A DNA stretch of 64,000 nt from Populus alba (GCF_005239225.2 NC_133284.1:1951770-2015769); one strand, 5' to 3'. Numbered from the stretch's first letter, positions 21,341 through 32,689 are shown. The notes: a model not told the origin generated them from the letters alone. Numbers and translations are program-made.

Positions 21341-22742
21341 GTTCACAAACATTGAGGCCGCCCCAGTAATATCATCGGCGTTTAAATCGTCGATGGAGAT
21401 TTCATTGTTTCAATGGGCTCAGATATCCAGGCATCCTGAATAGATGCCTCAAATCAATGCATGGTTTGACAGATTTGATGTTGGTGTTAATTTATAATTT
21501 TCAGCTTATTTCTAATAAATTATTAATATAATTGTAAATAAATTATTATTTTATTTAAAATTAATTATTTATACACAGGATAAATTCTGCTGGGACAATA
21601 ACCATAACACTGTTGTGAGGAGGGTGTGGAAAAATCACGCGGCAACTAGGTAATATCGAAAACAATACAAGATTTTTTTAGACAAAAATTTATGTTTCGA
21701 AATGTAATTTTTGGTTGCGTGAAGTAGCGTGATTTTTGGTACGAAGCACAAAAAAGGGCAAAAAAAAATAGCGAGGGATAGGGGGTTCCAAGGCTGGAAC
21801 GATGTTGTGGTTTGGAGGGATTTCAAACCGATATACATCTTGGAAGATATATGGCCACATTATCTTGAGCACGTGATGTCTGAGCGGTTCACACGATGCT
21901 CATAGTTCGGTGCTGGCAACCAGAATCGGCCAATTCATGGCTTGGTGACAACGCACATCCGCGGCTCCGTTTCGTTTGCTGCACATGCGAAACGGATGGT
22001 AAGATTAATTTAAATGAAATATATCGTTCAATTAATTTATTATTAATAAATTTTGTTCAATATAGGCTACGTCTCTTGGATGCGAGCCGAGCCCGATGGA
22101 GTTGTTTGTGGAGACGCACGTGCGGAGTCAAGACCGCCAAAAGGGGGCGCAATAGTTTGTTGACAACCATGCTCAACATTTCGTGGTATGTTTGTTCAAC
22201 CATTTTATTTTGTAAGTTATTATGTTTATTGAATTGAATATGATGATTACTTTTTTTATTTTCAGGAGACCTATAATAATCGGTTGAGGGAGAGATACGG
22301 GGACGATCCTGTAACCCATCCGGAATTCGATCCCGATTTATGGATGGAGGTTGAATCGTCAGGTGGACCTGATAATAATCGGGTTTACGGGTTCTCCAAC
22401 ACTACGGCCGACAACTTGTGGTCGGCCTGTAGTGCTTTAACTGTTGGGAGCTCCCAATCAATATCGAGCTCCCAATCTAAGGAGTTCGTAGCCTTGCAGC
22501 AACATACGACTCAGCTCACCGAAAAATACAACCACCTACCAGAGGCATACGCACAACTCCAAGTGTCTCAAGCACAACAAAGAGCGGAGTCTGAACAACA
22601 AAAAGCGGCTTATGAACAGCTTTGTGAAATGGTCATGAACATGGCATCACAGAGTGGAACATGTGCGCCTAATCCTTTTTGGCCGTATAACCACCAGCCT
22701 CCTCCTCCTCCTCCTCCTCCTCCTCCTCCACCTTTATATTAA
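21341..22742 (+). pseudogene. CACTA ORF2, downstream exons, degenerate
   Basis: After the acceptor ending at 21340 the frame gives 'AFKSSMEISLFQWAQISRHP', then TAG. A second exon after CACAG (21579) encodes 'KFCWDNNHNTVVRRVWKNH', the Transposase_24 core, and further segments up to 22185 carry at least four more stops. The final exon begins after TTTTCAG at 22266 and is open to TAA at 22742. It contains 'RYGDDPVTHPEFDPDLWMEV', a Gln-rich coiled coil and a poly-Pro run encoded by (CTC)n at about 22698-22733. In related elements this protein accompanies a TNP2 transposase and probably binds the subterminal repeats. This copy is dead. Confidence 0.8.
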
Positions 22743-22969
22743 TTTGTAATAAACACTATTTACCTTTAAAATTTCATTTAATATTTTTTTTGAAACACAT
22801 TCATTTTGTAATGAATATTATTTAACTTTGATTTTTTGTTTTTGATGTTTAATATAAATTTTATTTGCATAATTGGTTTTTTATTACCAATAATTTATAT
22901 AATTTTATATTATGTATTTTAAATAATTTTTAAAAAATAAATTTAGAAAAAACTATTACAAAGGGTTTT

Positions 22970-23314
22970 ACCGACGAAATGAATCAATCGGCATTTGACA
23001 GTAACAATCACCGACGAATTTACAAACGGATACATTCGGTCGGTATTTCATATAGTCACCGACGGAATAAAATCTGTTGGTATATTTCAAGTGGAAAATT
23101 TTTTTTTGACACGCAAATTCCGTCTGTAAAACTATCGGCAAATGGTTTTTTTGTGTTTCCAACGGATATAGCGACGAAATGTGGAATCACCGATGAAAGG
23201 AAAGCCGACGGACGTATTCCGTCAGTAAAGACGCCGGTAGATAATTTACTGACGAACTCCTAATCACACACCGATGGAATATTTTTGTTGGTAAAACTGT
23301 AAAATCTTGTAGTG
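22970..23314 (+). repeat. CACTA right subterminal repeats and terminus
   Basis: At least ten copies of an ACCGACGAA / ATTCCGTC(G/A)GT-like motif occur in both orientations (for example near 22970, 23011, 23048, 23120, 23190, 23212, 23240 and 23270), ending in TTGTAGTG at 23314. Such arrays near CACTA ends are the transposase-family binding sites. The short frames here are translations of the array. Confidence 0.8.
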
Positions 23315-23442
23315 AAAGAACGCAATTTATTGAACTCCTCTTGCATGGACGTTGCTAACTTGTTAGTGTCAACCGAACCATGATCTCCCTTGTTCATCAG
23401 CAGATCAGTTGATGTTCCAACAATCTCCGTCCTGTGACTCAT
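23315..23442 (-). pseudogene. DUF247 N-terminal fragment cut by the CACTA element
   Basis: The first about 42 codons (from ATG at 23442) match the N terminus of the intact gene at 31352-32689 almost residue for residue ('MSHRTEIVGTSTD', 'MNKGDHGSV', 'LATSMQEEFNKLR'). Similarity stops exactly where the CACTA terminus begins (23314). Upstream sequence to about 24600 also matches 32690-33830. The rest of this gene is absent next to the break. Confidence 0.88.
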
Positions 23443-25104
23443 TGAGTGATCTCTCCTGTCAAAATTACCAAATCATTTATTAATACGGATGCGTAAACAA
23501 ATTCCAAGACAAATGTAAAAAGGAAATGAAAATATCACACAAAATACTGTCAGACAATCACAAAAATATTTGGAAGGAAATGAATCTGAATTATTACAAT
23601 ATAAGTAGCTTCTCTAAATTACAGCTTACATACTTTGATTTGCTACAAAACCTATGTAGAAAAAACTCTAAGTGGACTGTTTTGTTCCTGCAATTCACCA
23701 TCTCTTCTTATTCTACACAAAGTCTTCGTCAATTTGGGCTCTTACGGCTGGACTCCAAATCAACATCAATAAGAGGGGTCGGTTCCAGCTGTTCTCTTGT
23801 TTAGTAAAAATCAACAATACCAAGTTGGACCGCATTCTATAAAATTTTAAAATTATTTGTTTTAGGTTTAATTTTTTTTATGTTATTAAATTATTTTGAT
23901 ATATGATATCAAAAATAATTTTTAATAAATAAATAAATATTATTTTGATATATATTTTAATAAAAATCACTTTAAATAACAACCGTTACAACACTCTCAG
24001 ATAACTTCTAAATATGGCCCTGTTCCAACCATGGATATTTTGTCACAAAATTAAGTGCCTATAAATGAAGAGAACTTGAAACTAGAGTGTAAATATTTTT
24101 AGACACAGAAACAGGCAGAACACAAGATAAGAAAAGTTTCAGAATTATAGAAGCAAAAGAAAGTTGTGTAGAAAATGAAACTGTAAAATCTCCGAGTTCG
24201 TTTTTCCGTTTAGTAAGAAAGAGTGCATATGGAAACTAAGCAAGTTTGCAAGTATCAGAATTATTTTGCTGCAGAGGTTCTTTGAGGAACTTAGAGCGAG
24301 GATTTTGAAGCCAATCAAAATAATATGTTCTGTTCCTGCATTTCTCCATCAGTTCTTCTTCTACACAAAGTCTTCGTCAATGTAGACTTTTGCAGCTAAA
24401 CAACAAATCAGCATTATTATCAGGTGGGGTTGACTACAGCTTTTTTTAAAGTAATTTTTATTTAAAAATATATTAAAATAATATCTTTATTGAGGAACTT
24501 AGAGCTAGGATTTTGAAGCCAATCAAAGTAAGTCCTATTTAGAAAATCCGTATGTTTATCTTGCTTATCTTCCTGTTCCTTGCAGTTATTGTCAAAAAAA
24601 CCATCTTAATTTAATAAGTTAAATTATTAAGTGAAGGTTCAAGTTATAATTTGTATTATTTTCTAGTATATTTATTTAAGTTAAAGCTCTTTAAATTTAA
24701 AAATTTACATAAATTCATATTATTTTAAGCTTAATTTTTATCAAATAAATAAAAATAATAAAATTTAAATTTTTAATCATTTAATTATTAAGATTATGAT
24801 ATTATATAAAAAATTATTTTAATTCAGTAACTTAAATTATTAATTAAAGAGGAAAAAATACACTGAGAATTGGAATGTTTAAAACAAGCACAACGGACAT
24901 TGGTGCGTTCCAAGGTCAACTGAGCTACTAAAGTTCTTCCCTTGGGGAGTAAGATTAATTTACTTTGTAAAGCCACCCAACCCAAACATGAATCGAAAAT
25001 ACAAACGTATAAAAGAAAAGGACATGAAATTTCATCTAGAAAAAGGGAAAATATCATTTCATAGATTGCTTTATGGAATGAAGTTAGTAAAGAAAGATGC
25101 TCAT

Positions 25105-25386
25105 TCACTCCAAGGAGAGGGGCGAAGGCATACACGAACTTATATGTTCTTCTGGTCCTACACGATGCCTGGGCACAATAATTTCAAGCACTGTTCCGGT
25201 CTCATCACGGTATGCTTCCAGCTTCGCATCTTCTGGAATGAGGTTTGGGAGGGGAATTTCCCTAATGAATTCCCCAGGAGGGCAGTGCTCTGGAGATGGA
25301 TCTGTTAGCTTAAATGTCCTATCATGCCGCTTAATAAATGGCATGCATGCTGTCCTTATACAAGATATCTTAACAATACCATGCAA
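25105..25386 (-). pseudogene. Alpha-crystallin/HSP20-like domain fragment
   Basis: The minus-strand frame contains 'CPPGEFIREIPLP' followed by 'PEDAKLEAYRDETGTVLEII' and 'VPRHRVGPEEH'. I recognise this as the C-terminal beta-strand part of a plant HSP20-like protein (alpha-crystallin domain family, of the ACD22.3/IDM2-3 type), from family memory only. It ends soon after in an unrelated tail and has no plausible N terminus, so it is a fragment. It lies between two copies of an AT-rich segment (about 24770-24850 and 25660-25735) that occurs once in block 2, suggesting that it entered as an insertion in block 1. Confidence 0.45.
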
Positions 25387-26371
25387 TTTAGTATTCCTCC
25401 AAGTAACGTCTCACCCTTTGAAGATCTGCATTATTACAACGGCTCTAAATTACAATTCACCATCATTTTTTATTTTTAACATAAAACTTATATGATATCG
25501 TAGTTGCAGTTATTTTTTAAATAATTTTTTATATTAAAATATATATTAATAATATTTTTTTATTTTAAAAAAATTATTTTTAACATTAACACATTAAAAT
25601 AATTTGAAAATATTAAAAATATATTAATTTAAAATAAATATATAAAATTTTAATTTTAATCATTTAATTATCAAGATTCTAATATTATATAAAAATTTAT
25701 TTTAATAACTTAAATTATTAATTAAAAAGAAAAATAGCAACTGAGAAATTGGTCCGTGCCCACCATTCCAGAATACAATAGACATCCAGCTCACATGATT
25801 ACTTTTACATGGATAATCAGTCAAGACATGACCCTGGGGCTCACATGATTTCACGTGAACAACAACATTTTCTCATTGGCAAAGGTTTTCACAATGATGC
25901 ACAAGTGACTGGAAGACGTGACAAATGCTTCTTCTTGTTTTTTTTTTTCAGGTCATATCTAGTAACTATTCCTAGAATTTTAAAATATAATTTATATTAT
26001 TTTTTAATAAATATGATTTAAGGTATAATTATCAAACCTATTCTAGCCGGTAAGTCGACTTGAAGTCTAGCCACCCAGGCTTGATTTCTTTTTGAACCAA
26101 TAAATCAACCTTTAACCTGGTTACTATATCAAAAAAACCACTAAAACAATATCGTTTTGAAACTAACTACTCTGTTATTGGGGACTTTATTCGGGTATGA
26201 TAAAGTTCAACAAGATTTCCTGCTTTATATAGTTATTCGAGACTCTTTTGTGTGAGAATCCATGGAGTTTTCATCTGTTCTTTACATTTGTTTTGTATCT
26301 GTTTCATTATCAATATCATCAAATAATTTGTTGAGTCTGACAGATAGAAATTATCCCAGTTCATTCACAGG

Positions 26372-26774
26372 ATGAAGACTGGCGAAGAATCAAGCGAGAA
26401 AAATGATAAGGGAGATCATGTTTACAGATTAGCAGCAAATGTGAAAAAGAATTTGGAAACCTTAGGATGTCGAAATTCTTGTTCGAAATGGAATTATAGG
26501 AAACTGGTTGTCTAATAATGAAGCAGTGGCTACTCTTTTTTACATTATTTTTTCCAGAGAAAATATTGTCTCCCGGAAGAACTTCTACTTTTCCGATGTC
26601 CTGGAAGATTTGAATAATTACTGCGGAAGAGATTGGCCGAGATGGAAGGCAAACTTGAGACAAAATTATTTCCAAAATCCATGGTCCATAATCTCCGTTA
26701 TTAATATTGCAGCTGCTTTTCTCCTCCTACTCACCATCATCCAAGCGGTGTGTTCTATTATTCAAATCGTTTAG
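26372..26774 (+). pseudogene. DUF247 gene with a large internal deletion
   Basis: After a CACAG acceptor-like site, the ATG at 26372 begins the same N terminus as the copy at 34362 ('MKTGEESSEKNDKGDH'). At about 26466 it jumps directly to the C-terminal part ('WLSNNEAVATLF', 'KNFYFSDVLEDLNNYC', then the hydrophobic tail 'AAAFLLLLTIIQAV') and stops at 26774. About 300 codons are missing. The N- and C-terminal parts are in different frames, and the C-terminal frame opens at 26508. Confidence 0.85.
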
Positions 26775-27627
26775 AGTCTACCCTTTCAATTGCTTCATTT
26801 CCTGTAGAAAGCTATAATGTAGAATAAAGATGGAAATTCTGTGTTGTTTTCTCCTGGCTATCAAGTGTACATACAGATAGCTAGGAGAAAACCATGTCAG
26901 ATTAATCGAGTTTTACTGGGTTAATGTATTTTTTATTTCAATTTAAAATCTCATTTTGATAATATTTTGGGTTGAGTTTATCAAATTAACTCGTTTAATC
27001 AAGACTGAACATCATTCAAAGAGTAGAGTAGCTTTTTCCCTATAAATTAAAGCATTCCCTGCCTGAGTCCAATTAGAAATGGAATTTCACGAATATAATA
27101 TGATACATTATGTTATCACTAGCTTCAATGAAGTCAAATCCAAGAAAACAATACCAGGCTGCACACTCCTTTGCCCCAAAATTAGACCTCAAAGGATGGC
27201 TTGGGCCTCAGATTATTTAGCAGTTCAATTCTTGCCTGGAACAAGTTTTAGTTGGGCCATAAGGGAAGGCAAAGTTGAAGGATGTTTATTTAAAAAATCC
27301 ATGGACTGCCACCTCTAGTATTAGAAAGCTGGCTGGAGTAGACTAGGCCTTGACCAACTGAGAATATTTGAGCTTAACTTATGTGCTTCGTGAAGCAGAT
27401 GGGCACGAGCTTAAGGCTGAACAAATCTTTCAGCAGGCTTTGATGAGGAAAAAAAAAAAAAAAAACCTGGCCCAAATTAATAGTGACATTTTGTATTTTG
27501 TTTTTAACTTTTTTTTTTCTCTATCTTTGATTCATCTACTCTTAACTAATCATAAAAAGTAATGCAATATTAATTTTTTTAATTTTCAATCCTTGGTTAA
27601 TTAGTATTTATATTTTCTTAATTTTCA
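26775..27627 (+). other. Spacer without recognisable gene
   Basis: The frame at 27079-27318 (79 codons) shows no family features. The rest is AT-rich with an A-run near 27450. Confidence 0.5.
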
Positions 27628-28484
27628 ATTCCTTTTCTTGTTAAGAAAATCCTCAGTAAAAATATATATTTTTTTTAATATAATAACAAACTAGATTATT
27701 GACTCACACTATATTACGAAACGTGTTAAATTTTACTTGGAATTAAAAATAAATTACATGGTTTACAGAGAAAATGAATTCTTCTTAAGTAGAGTATTTT
27801 GTTGACTTCATAAGAAATTGTCTAGTAATTGATATTTTAAAGTAGTTCATGTTTTAATTTATAATTAGATATTACCATGAATATTGTTAGAGAATGATAT
27901 GTAAATTATACAGGGAGACATTATGGTTTTTTGATATAATTAATATTAGAGTTTTAAAAAATAAGGATGGGTTTGAATTTCACCATTTCTATTTTAACTA
28001 ATTAAATTAATAAAACTAGGTCGAAGTAGTAGTGTAAAACCTAAATTTTTGATCTAAATTCAAGCTCAAGTCAGTCCAAACCCAATTTAAATTAACCTAG
28101 GTATATAAGGAAAAGTTGTAAGAGAATTGTTTTTTTCTCTTGTAATTATTGTGGTTATTGTGACCTTTTCCTCGTCAAACCAAGGATTTAGATTTTCAAT
28201 CTTGAGTTTTTTAGTCAAAGAAAGATGGAAATTAACGAGAAAGTGGTTTCTTTTTATGTTATTTTTAATTATGGTTTGTTTATAAAATAATTAAATAAAA
28301 GATTAAGATTTAAAAAGATTTGAAGTTTATATTGTTAAAATTAATTCATGATTATTATGAGTTTAAGGTTAAGTGATTGATTGATTTTTAATGTGTTGTT
28401 AAAAATAAAAATTTATTAATTAATTTGTTAGAAATAAGTTATTGCAATACTGAAATGCACTTCAATGCCATTCAATACTTGAGG

Positions 28485-28915
28485 GTATGCTTTGGTGGCT
28501 CTATCTATGAAAATTAACGAGCTGGAGAACATGGCAAGGTTTATGCAGTGGGAGGTTCGTATGATTACCTGCTCGATCTAAGGTAATTAATCCAACCCTA
28601 TTTATCTTTTTTTATTGATGTTTTGCATCTGGATTAATGAATTAGAATGTTACCTTTATTTTAATCACGTTAAAAAGAAAATCTTGTAAAAGTGAATGAA
28701 TTAATTTCTAAAAGTCTTCGTCAACTTTTAGAGTCTTCCAGCTGGACCACAAACAATAAGCGGGGTCTTTTCCAGCTGTTGTCTGTTTGGATGGAAATGG
28801 CGGCTCAAATCCCGGGCCACGTGTTGGGTGTGAGGCCTTGGGTTTAGCACAGGGTCTTTTTATTTGTAAAAACAATAACAGTAACCAGACAGATAAACAT
28901 TACAAAAGTATCTGA
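28485..28915 (+). repeat. Duplicated segment, paralogous to 40357-40800
   Basis: From 'tgagggtatgctttggtggc' onward through the 'ggagaacatggcaaggttta' and 'tttttatttgtaaaaacaat' landmarks the sequence matches 40357-40800 in order and orientation with few changes. The match starts right at the end of the block that is paralogous to 32560-37590, so it marks a duplication or recombination joint. No gene is evident. Confidence 0.75.
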
Positions 28916-28992
28916 CCGAAACATGACCTCCTTTTTCATCAGCTCAGTTGCTGTTTCAACAATCTCGGCGCGTCCTGTGACTCGTTGAATTG
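28916..28992 (-). pseudogene. DUF247 N-terminal remnant
   Basis: The minus strand shows a decayed version of the 'SHR...TSTE' N terminus with stops. Its upstream flank (28993-29276) matches that of the copies at 23.4, 32.7 and 39.1 kb. The flank is interrupted at 29277 by the Harbinger-like element and resumes at 30705. Confidence 0.65.
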
Positions 28993-29276
28993 AATGATCT
29001 TTCCTGTCAAAATTACCAAATCACTTAATTAATACGGATGCGTAAACAAATTCCAACACAAATGTAAAAAGGAAATGAAAATATCACACAAATTATTATC
29101 AAACAATCACAAAAATATTTGGAAGGAACCGAATCTGAATTAATACAACATACATAGCTATAATTTACAATTCACCGTCACTTCTTCTTCTACACAGTCT
29201 TCGTCAATTTAGACGGCCGGACCCCAAATCAACATTAATAAGAGGGGTCGGTTCCGGCTGTTGTCTTGTTGAGTAA

Positions 29277-30704
29277 GACTCCGTTTGTTTGCATGAAAGT
29301 GAATTCTAGAAAAATATTTTTTGATATTTGGTTGTGTTATGAAAAATAAACTGGAAAACACTTTCCAGTGTTTGGTTGTATTATGAAAAATAAACTGGAA
29401 AATAATTTATTAATAAATTAATTTTTTTTTCAAATTTATCTAATATATATAAAATATTTAATATAAAATATTTAATCACTTACAATAAAAAAAAATGAAA
29501 TCTAAAATGTATAATGATGATTTTTTTTTATTATATCCTATATTCATACAATTAAGGGTTTAATTAGAGAATTGATAAGTTTTGAGACTTAATTGAGCTT
29601 GGAATTAATTTAATTAATCCAATTAAGGGTTTAATTGGAGAATCGATAAGTTTTGAGACTTAATTAAGCTTGGAATTAATTTAATTAATCCAATTATGGG
29701 TTTAATTGGAGAATCGATAATTTTTGAGACTTAATTGGACTTGGATTTAATTAAATTAATTAAAGCAAGGACTTAATTGAAGAACTATTAAAGTTTGGGG
29801 TCAAAATTGCACAATTAAAATCCAAGGACTACATTGAAATTTTCATGCAAATGCAGGGGGCCAATTACAGTTTAAACCAGGAGCTTAATTACAAAACTGT
29901 TAAAACTTCAAGGGCCAAACTGAAAAATAACCATTAAACACCAAAAATGGTGCCGTTTCTAGACACTGTTCATCTTCTTCAACCGTTCAGCCGCCCATCG
30001 CCACCATTACACCTGCAATCAATGGATGAAACAGCATTGTTCTCTGGCTATAAAAGCTAGAGAACGAAAGACCACAGAAGAGGATCACAGAAACGAAAGG
30101 GTGGGGGAGGAGAAAATAAACGGGCTTTTCGTTCCTCTGTTTCTTCTCAAGGAAACAGAGGAGGTGAAGAAAAAAAGCAACGAAGGAGAGGAGAGCAGAA
30201 CCGAAAGAGAGGGAGAGGCTAAACCCAGACACAAAAAACCCAGTGAAACGGGGGGGGGAGAGGAGAATAAACTGACTTTCGTTCCTCTGTTTCTTCTCAA
30301 GGAAACAGAGAAGATTAAAGAAAAAAAAGCAACGAACAGAGGGAGGGAGATTATACAGAGGAGAGAGCAAACTTTGGCCAGCCACTGCACCTTCATCATC
30401 GTCTTCTTCCAGGCCAGTGTTAGCTGCGACTCTGGAGGCAAAAAAAAGGAAATGAACGGAGTATTTGGTTTTGATGAAATAAAAGAGAAAGAGAGACTAT
30501 TATTTGGGCAAATGAACGGAGAAAAAAACAGGAAAGTGTTTTCCTTTCTTTAACAGAAGGAAAACACTTTCCTTTCATAGTGTTGCTTTTTTAACTTTGA
30601 CCGGAATTTCAATTTCGTTGACTCCTTTTCCAAATGGTTACCAAACATGGGAAAACAAGGAAAGTGAATTCCAGGAATTCACTTTCCTGCAAACAAACAT
30701 GCTC
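29277..30704. mobile_element. Harbinger/Tourist-like DNA element, 1428 bp, TSD TAA
   Basis: About 35-bp terminal inverted repeats share GTTTGTTTGC and GAAAGTGAATTC. The flanking TAA is duplicated (29274-29276 and 30705-30707), as expected for PIF/Harbinger. Removing the element and one TAA reproduces the uninterrupted paralogues near 23797-23815 and 33013-33032. It has no transposase. Inside are a 71-bp tandem repeat (29550-29763), a duplicated segment containing the hairpin CCTCTGTTTC..GAAACAGAGG (30134-30161 and 30284-30310), and near the right end a perfect 16-bp-arm hairpin (30531-30546 with 30557-30572). The 175-codon frame at 30026-30553 is Glu/Lys-rich and unrecognised. Confidence 0.85.
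29550..29763 (+). repeat. 71-bp tandem repeat, three units
   Basis: Units start at 29550, 29621 and 29692, each beginning AATTA(A/T)GGGTTTAATT and ending in a run of 'taattaatcc'. It lies within the Harbinger-like element. Confidence 0.85.
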
Positions 30705-30707
30705 TAA

Positions 30708-31351
30708 AAATCAGCAATAATTATTGAGACCGTTTATTTACGTTCTTGTTTCTGTATTTGTAGCAACCACAGTAAAATAAATATTTTGTAACGCTCCAAA
30801 ATACAATTAATTTCTGGTGAGGCCCACTTAGTTAAATTGAAAGCAACTCTCAATTATTTTTTTTATCTGTACTGTTCATAAGTGAACAGTCCTTTTTTAA
30901 AATCAAAATAGTACAGTTAATTTATTAATTTAGTAGGACTGGTCGCGTGAACAATATTTTTTTAAAAAAAAACTAGTTTAAAGTTAATTAAATTTACTTA
31001 TATTGTAATCTCAATTATATATATATATTTTTTATATTTATGTTATAACTTCAATTTAAAAAATATTATTAACTAAACACATTAAATTATTTTTTATTCA
31101 ATTTCAGTTTTAACCAAACATATAAATATCAAACCAATCTTAATTAAAAATAATTTTTATAAAATAAAATTTTTTAAATCACAGTTAGAGCTACCATAAA
31201 ATATATTACTGAAGGATAAACAAGAAGTAGAAGAAACCAACATGGATTAGTTACTGAAGGAAATACATTGCAATTTCAGAAGAGGAAATCACAGAGCACA
31301 CTGTTTATTTACAGAAAAAAAGAAACAAAAGAACAATTAAAATGGCAGAAT
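30708..31351. other. AT-rich spacer 3' of the DUF247 gene
   Basis: The first bases continue the paralogous flank after the Harbinger-like insertion. The rest is A/T-rich with no feature, and the last 150 bases should contain the 3' untranslated region of the minus-strand DUF247 gene at 31352-32689. Confidence 0.5.
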
Positions 31352-32689
31352 CTAAACAACTTGAATGATAGAACACACTGCTTGTATGACAGTAAGTAGG
31401 AGGAGCATTCCAGCTGCAATAACAGAGATTATGGTCCACGGATTGTCGAAATACTTATGTTTCAGAGCTGCCTTCCATTTGTGCCTACGCCTTTTGTAAT
31501 ACTTCTCCAGATGTTCAACGACATCAGAAAAATAGAAATCGTGCCTATCAACAATATTTTCTTTGGAAAGATTGTGGAGAAGTCTTAAGAGGGCATCGTT
31601 ATCACGTAGCCAATTCTCCACAATTCCTTTTCTTGCGAGTATTTCTAAGTCCTTGGAAGCATGAACAACCAAATTGATCATCGTGATATAGTTACCTATA
31701 AAACCAGAACCGAAATGGCATTGCTCAAAGGCTTGGACATTCCTGAATAACGTTTCTGTGGCATCCACAATCTTTAAACATGGAATTTCCAGTGTCCCTT
31801 TATCAGCGTCGAATTTTATGTCTAGTAGTTTCTTGCTGGACCCCAACTTAAACCTGACTCCAGCTTGATGGAGATCCATTGCATTGGGTGTGCTTAGAGT
31901 ATCGATTTCCCTTTCCCTTAGCTGTTTTTGCTCTGTTGGCTGCTGACAGATTCTCAGAAAAGCAACAAAATGCTCTGCTTCACAGAACTTGATTTTCTCC
32001 AAACTGTCCGGGGGCACCCATGAAGACCATATGCGTGTAAAGAATACAAAGGTGAGCTCAATCAAGGAAATAGGGCACCTTATTTTGGATAGCTTAATCA
32101 AGTCTTCTAGAATGAAGAATGGAAGCAGATTTTCAAGCAAGCACATGTCCCTGGATACATCACTGATCATCCAAGGTTTACCGAATATACGGTCATTTCT
32201 GCATCCAATATATCCGAAGCCAATATTTCCGAAGCAAAACCTCAGTAAGACCATAATGACGAAGGAGCAATCGAGAAGCATCATTTTCACAAAATTTTCA
32301 CTGCTAAGCTTTTCAAAGGTTGCTGCATAACAGTTTCGCAATCTCGTTTCCTTCTCTGCAATAAATGCAATAAAATCCTCAAGGTTTACCTCGCTGAATT
32401 TAAGAAAATCTTGAAGGTACATTTTCTTATGCTCTTCCATTTCTTGTAGCTCTTTTTTTCCATGGTGAAGTGGGCCGATGGAGACTACTTGAGGTGTATA
32501 AGCTCGTCTATTTAACTTGAGTAGTCTTTTAGGAACCCTGTAGATTGAACACTCATCGGAGAAAGGACGCAATTTATTGAACTCCTCTTGCATGGACGTT
32601 GCTAACTTGTTAGTGTTAACCGAACCATGATCTCCCTTGTTCATCAGCGGATCAGTTGATGTTCCAACAATCTCCGTCCTGTGACTCAT
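31352..32689 (-). CDS. DUF247 (UPF0481) protein, intact, 445 aa
   Basis: An uninterrupted single-exon frame of normal family length. Motifs in order: 'IYRVPKRL' (near residue 49), 'YTPQVVSIGPLHHGKKEL' (about 64-81), 'ETRLRNCYA', 'KMMLLDCSFVIMVLL', 'LLENLLPFFILEDLIKL', 'VQAFEQCHFG', and a C-terminal hydrophobic helix (about 418-440, 'VIAAGMLLLLTVIQ') that should anchor the protein in a membrane. The family is plant-specific and biochemically uncharacterised; DUF247 members act as self-incompatibility determinants in grasses, which need not apply here. ATG 32689 is chosen because the position aligned with the ATG of the sister gene at 39077 is ACG here. A TTTTGACAG site 14 bases upstream of the ATG suggests a leader intron. 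Confidence 0.9.
   Translation of the reverse strand: MSHRTEIVGTSTDPLMNKGDHGSVNTNKLATSMQEEFNKLRPFSDECSIYRVPKRLLKLNRRAYTPQVVSIGPLHHGKKELQEMEEHKKMYLQDFLKFSEVNLEDFIAFIAEKETRLRNCYAATFEKLSSENFVKMMLLDCSFVIMVLLRFCFGNIGFGYIGCRNDRIFGKPWMISDVSRDMCLLENLLPFFILEDLIKLSKIRCPISLIELTFVFFTRIWSSWVPPDSLEKIKFCEAEHFVAFLRICQQPTEQKQLREREIDTLSTPNAMDLHQAGVRFKLGSSKKLLDIKFDADKGTLEIPCLKIVDATETLFRNVQAFEQCHFGSGFIGNYITMINLVVHASKDLEILARKGIVENWLRDNDALLRLLHNLSKENIVDRHDFYFSDVVEHLEKYYKRRRHKWKAALKHKYFDNPWTIISVIAAGMLLLLTVIQAVCSIIQVV

Larger units (their letters stand above)
3430..23314 (+). mobile_element. Decayed CACTA (En/Spm) transposon remnant, host of the nested Tat/Ogre element
   Basis: The right end is clear. It terminates in TTGTAGTG at 23307-23314, the complement of the CACTACAA terminus typical of this superfamily. 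The last 350 bases carry the dense subterminal 'ACCGACGGAAT'-type repeats in both orientations that such elements use as transposase binding sites. The coding part is an ORF2-type gene (Transposase_24-like) in pieces at 3718-3951 and 21341-22742. No TNP2-type transposase gene remains. A matching left CACTA terminus was not found; the left border lies somewhere between 3369 and about 3700. The 17.3-kb retrotransposon at 4010-21302 splits it. The right end sits inside a DUF247 gene copy. Confidence 0.75.
23315..28460. repeat. Segmental duplication block 1 (paralogous to 32560-37590)
   Basis: Shared landmarks in the same order and orientation: DUF247 N terminus (23315-23442 and 32560-32689), its upstream flank (23443-24580 and 32690-33820), a plus-strand DUF247 fragment with the same leader (26150-26463 and 34140-34457), and a downstream AT-rich unit (27628-28460 and 34882-35159 plus 37040-37590). 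Block 1 additionally carries an alpha-crystallin-type fragment at 25105-25386; block 2 carries a Helitron. Confidence 0.8.

Noticed and set aside
3308..23442. Idea that the DUF247 fragments on both sides of the CACTA element are halves of one gene
   Set aside because: The left fragment's 3' flank matches the 37.8-kb gene, whereas the right fragment's N terminus matches the 31.4-kb gene, and about 380 codons are missing between them; possible but not supported.
27079..27318. 79-codon frame
   Set aside because: No family features, no paralogue in block 2, and AT-rich surroundings.
30026..30553. 175-codon plus-strand frame in the Harbinger-like element
   Set aside because: Low-complexity Glu/Lys/Arg composition from GA-rich DNA, containing two copies of a duplicated hairpin module; no recognised domain.
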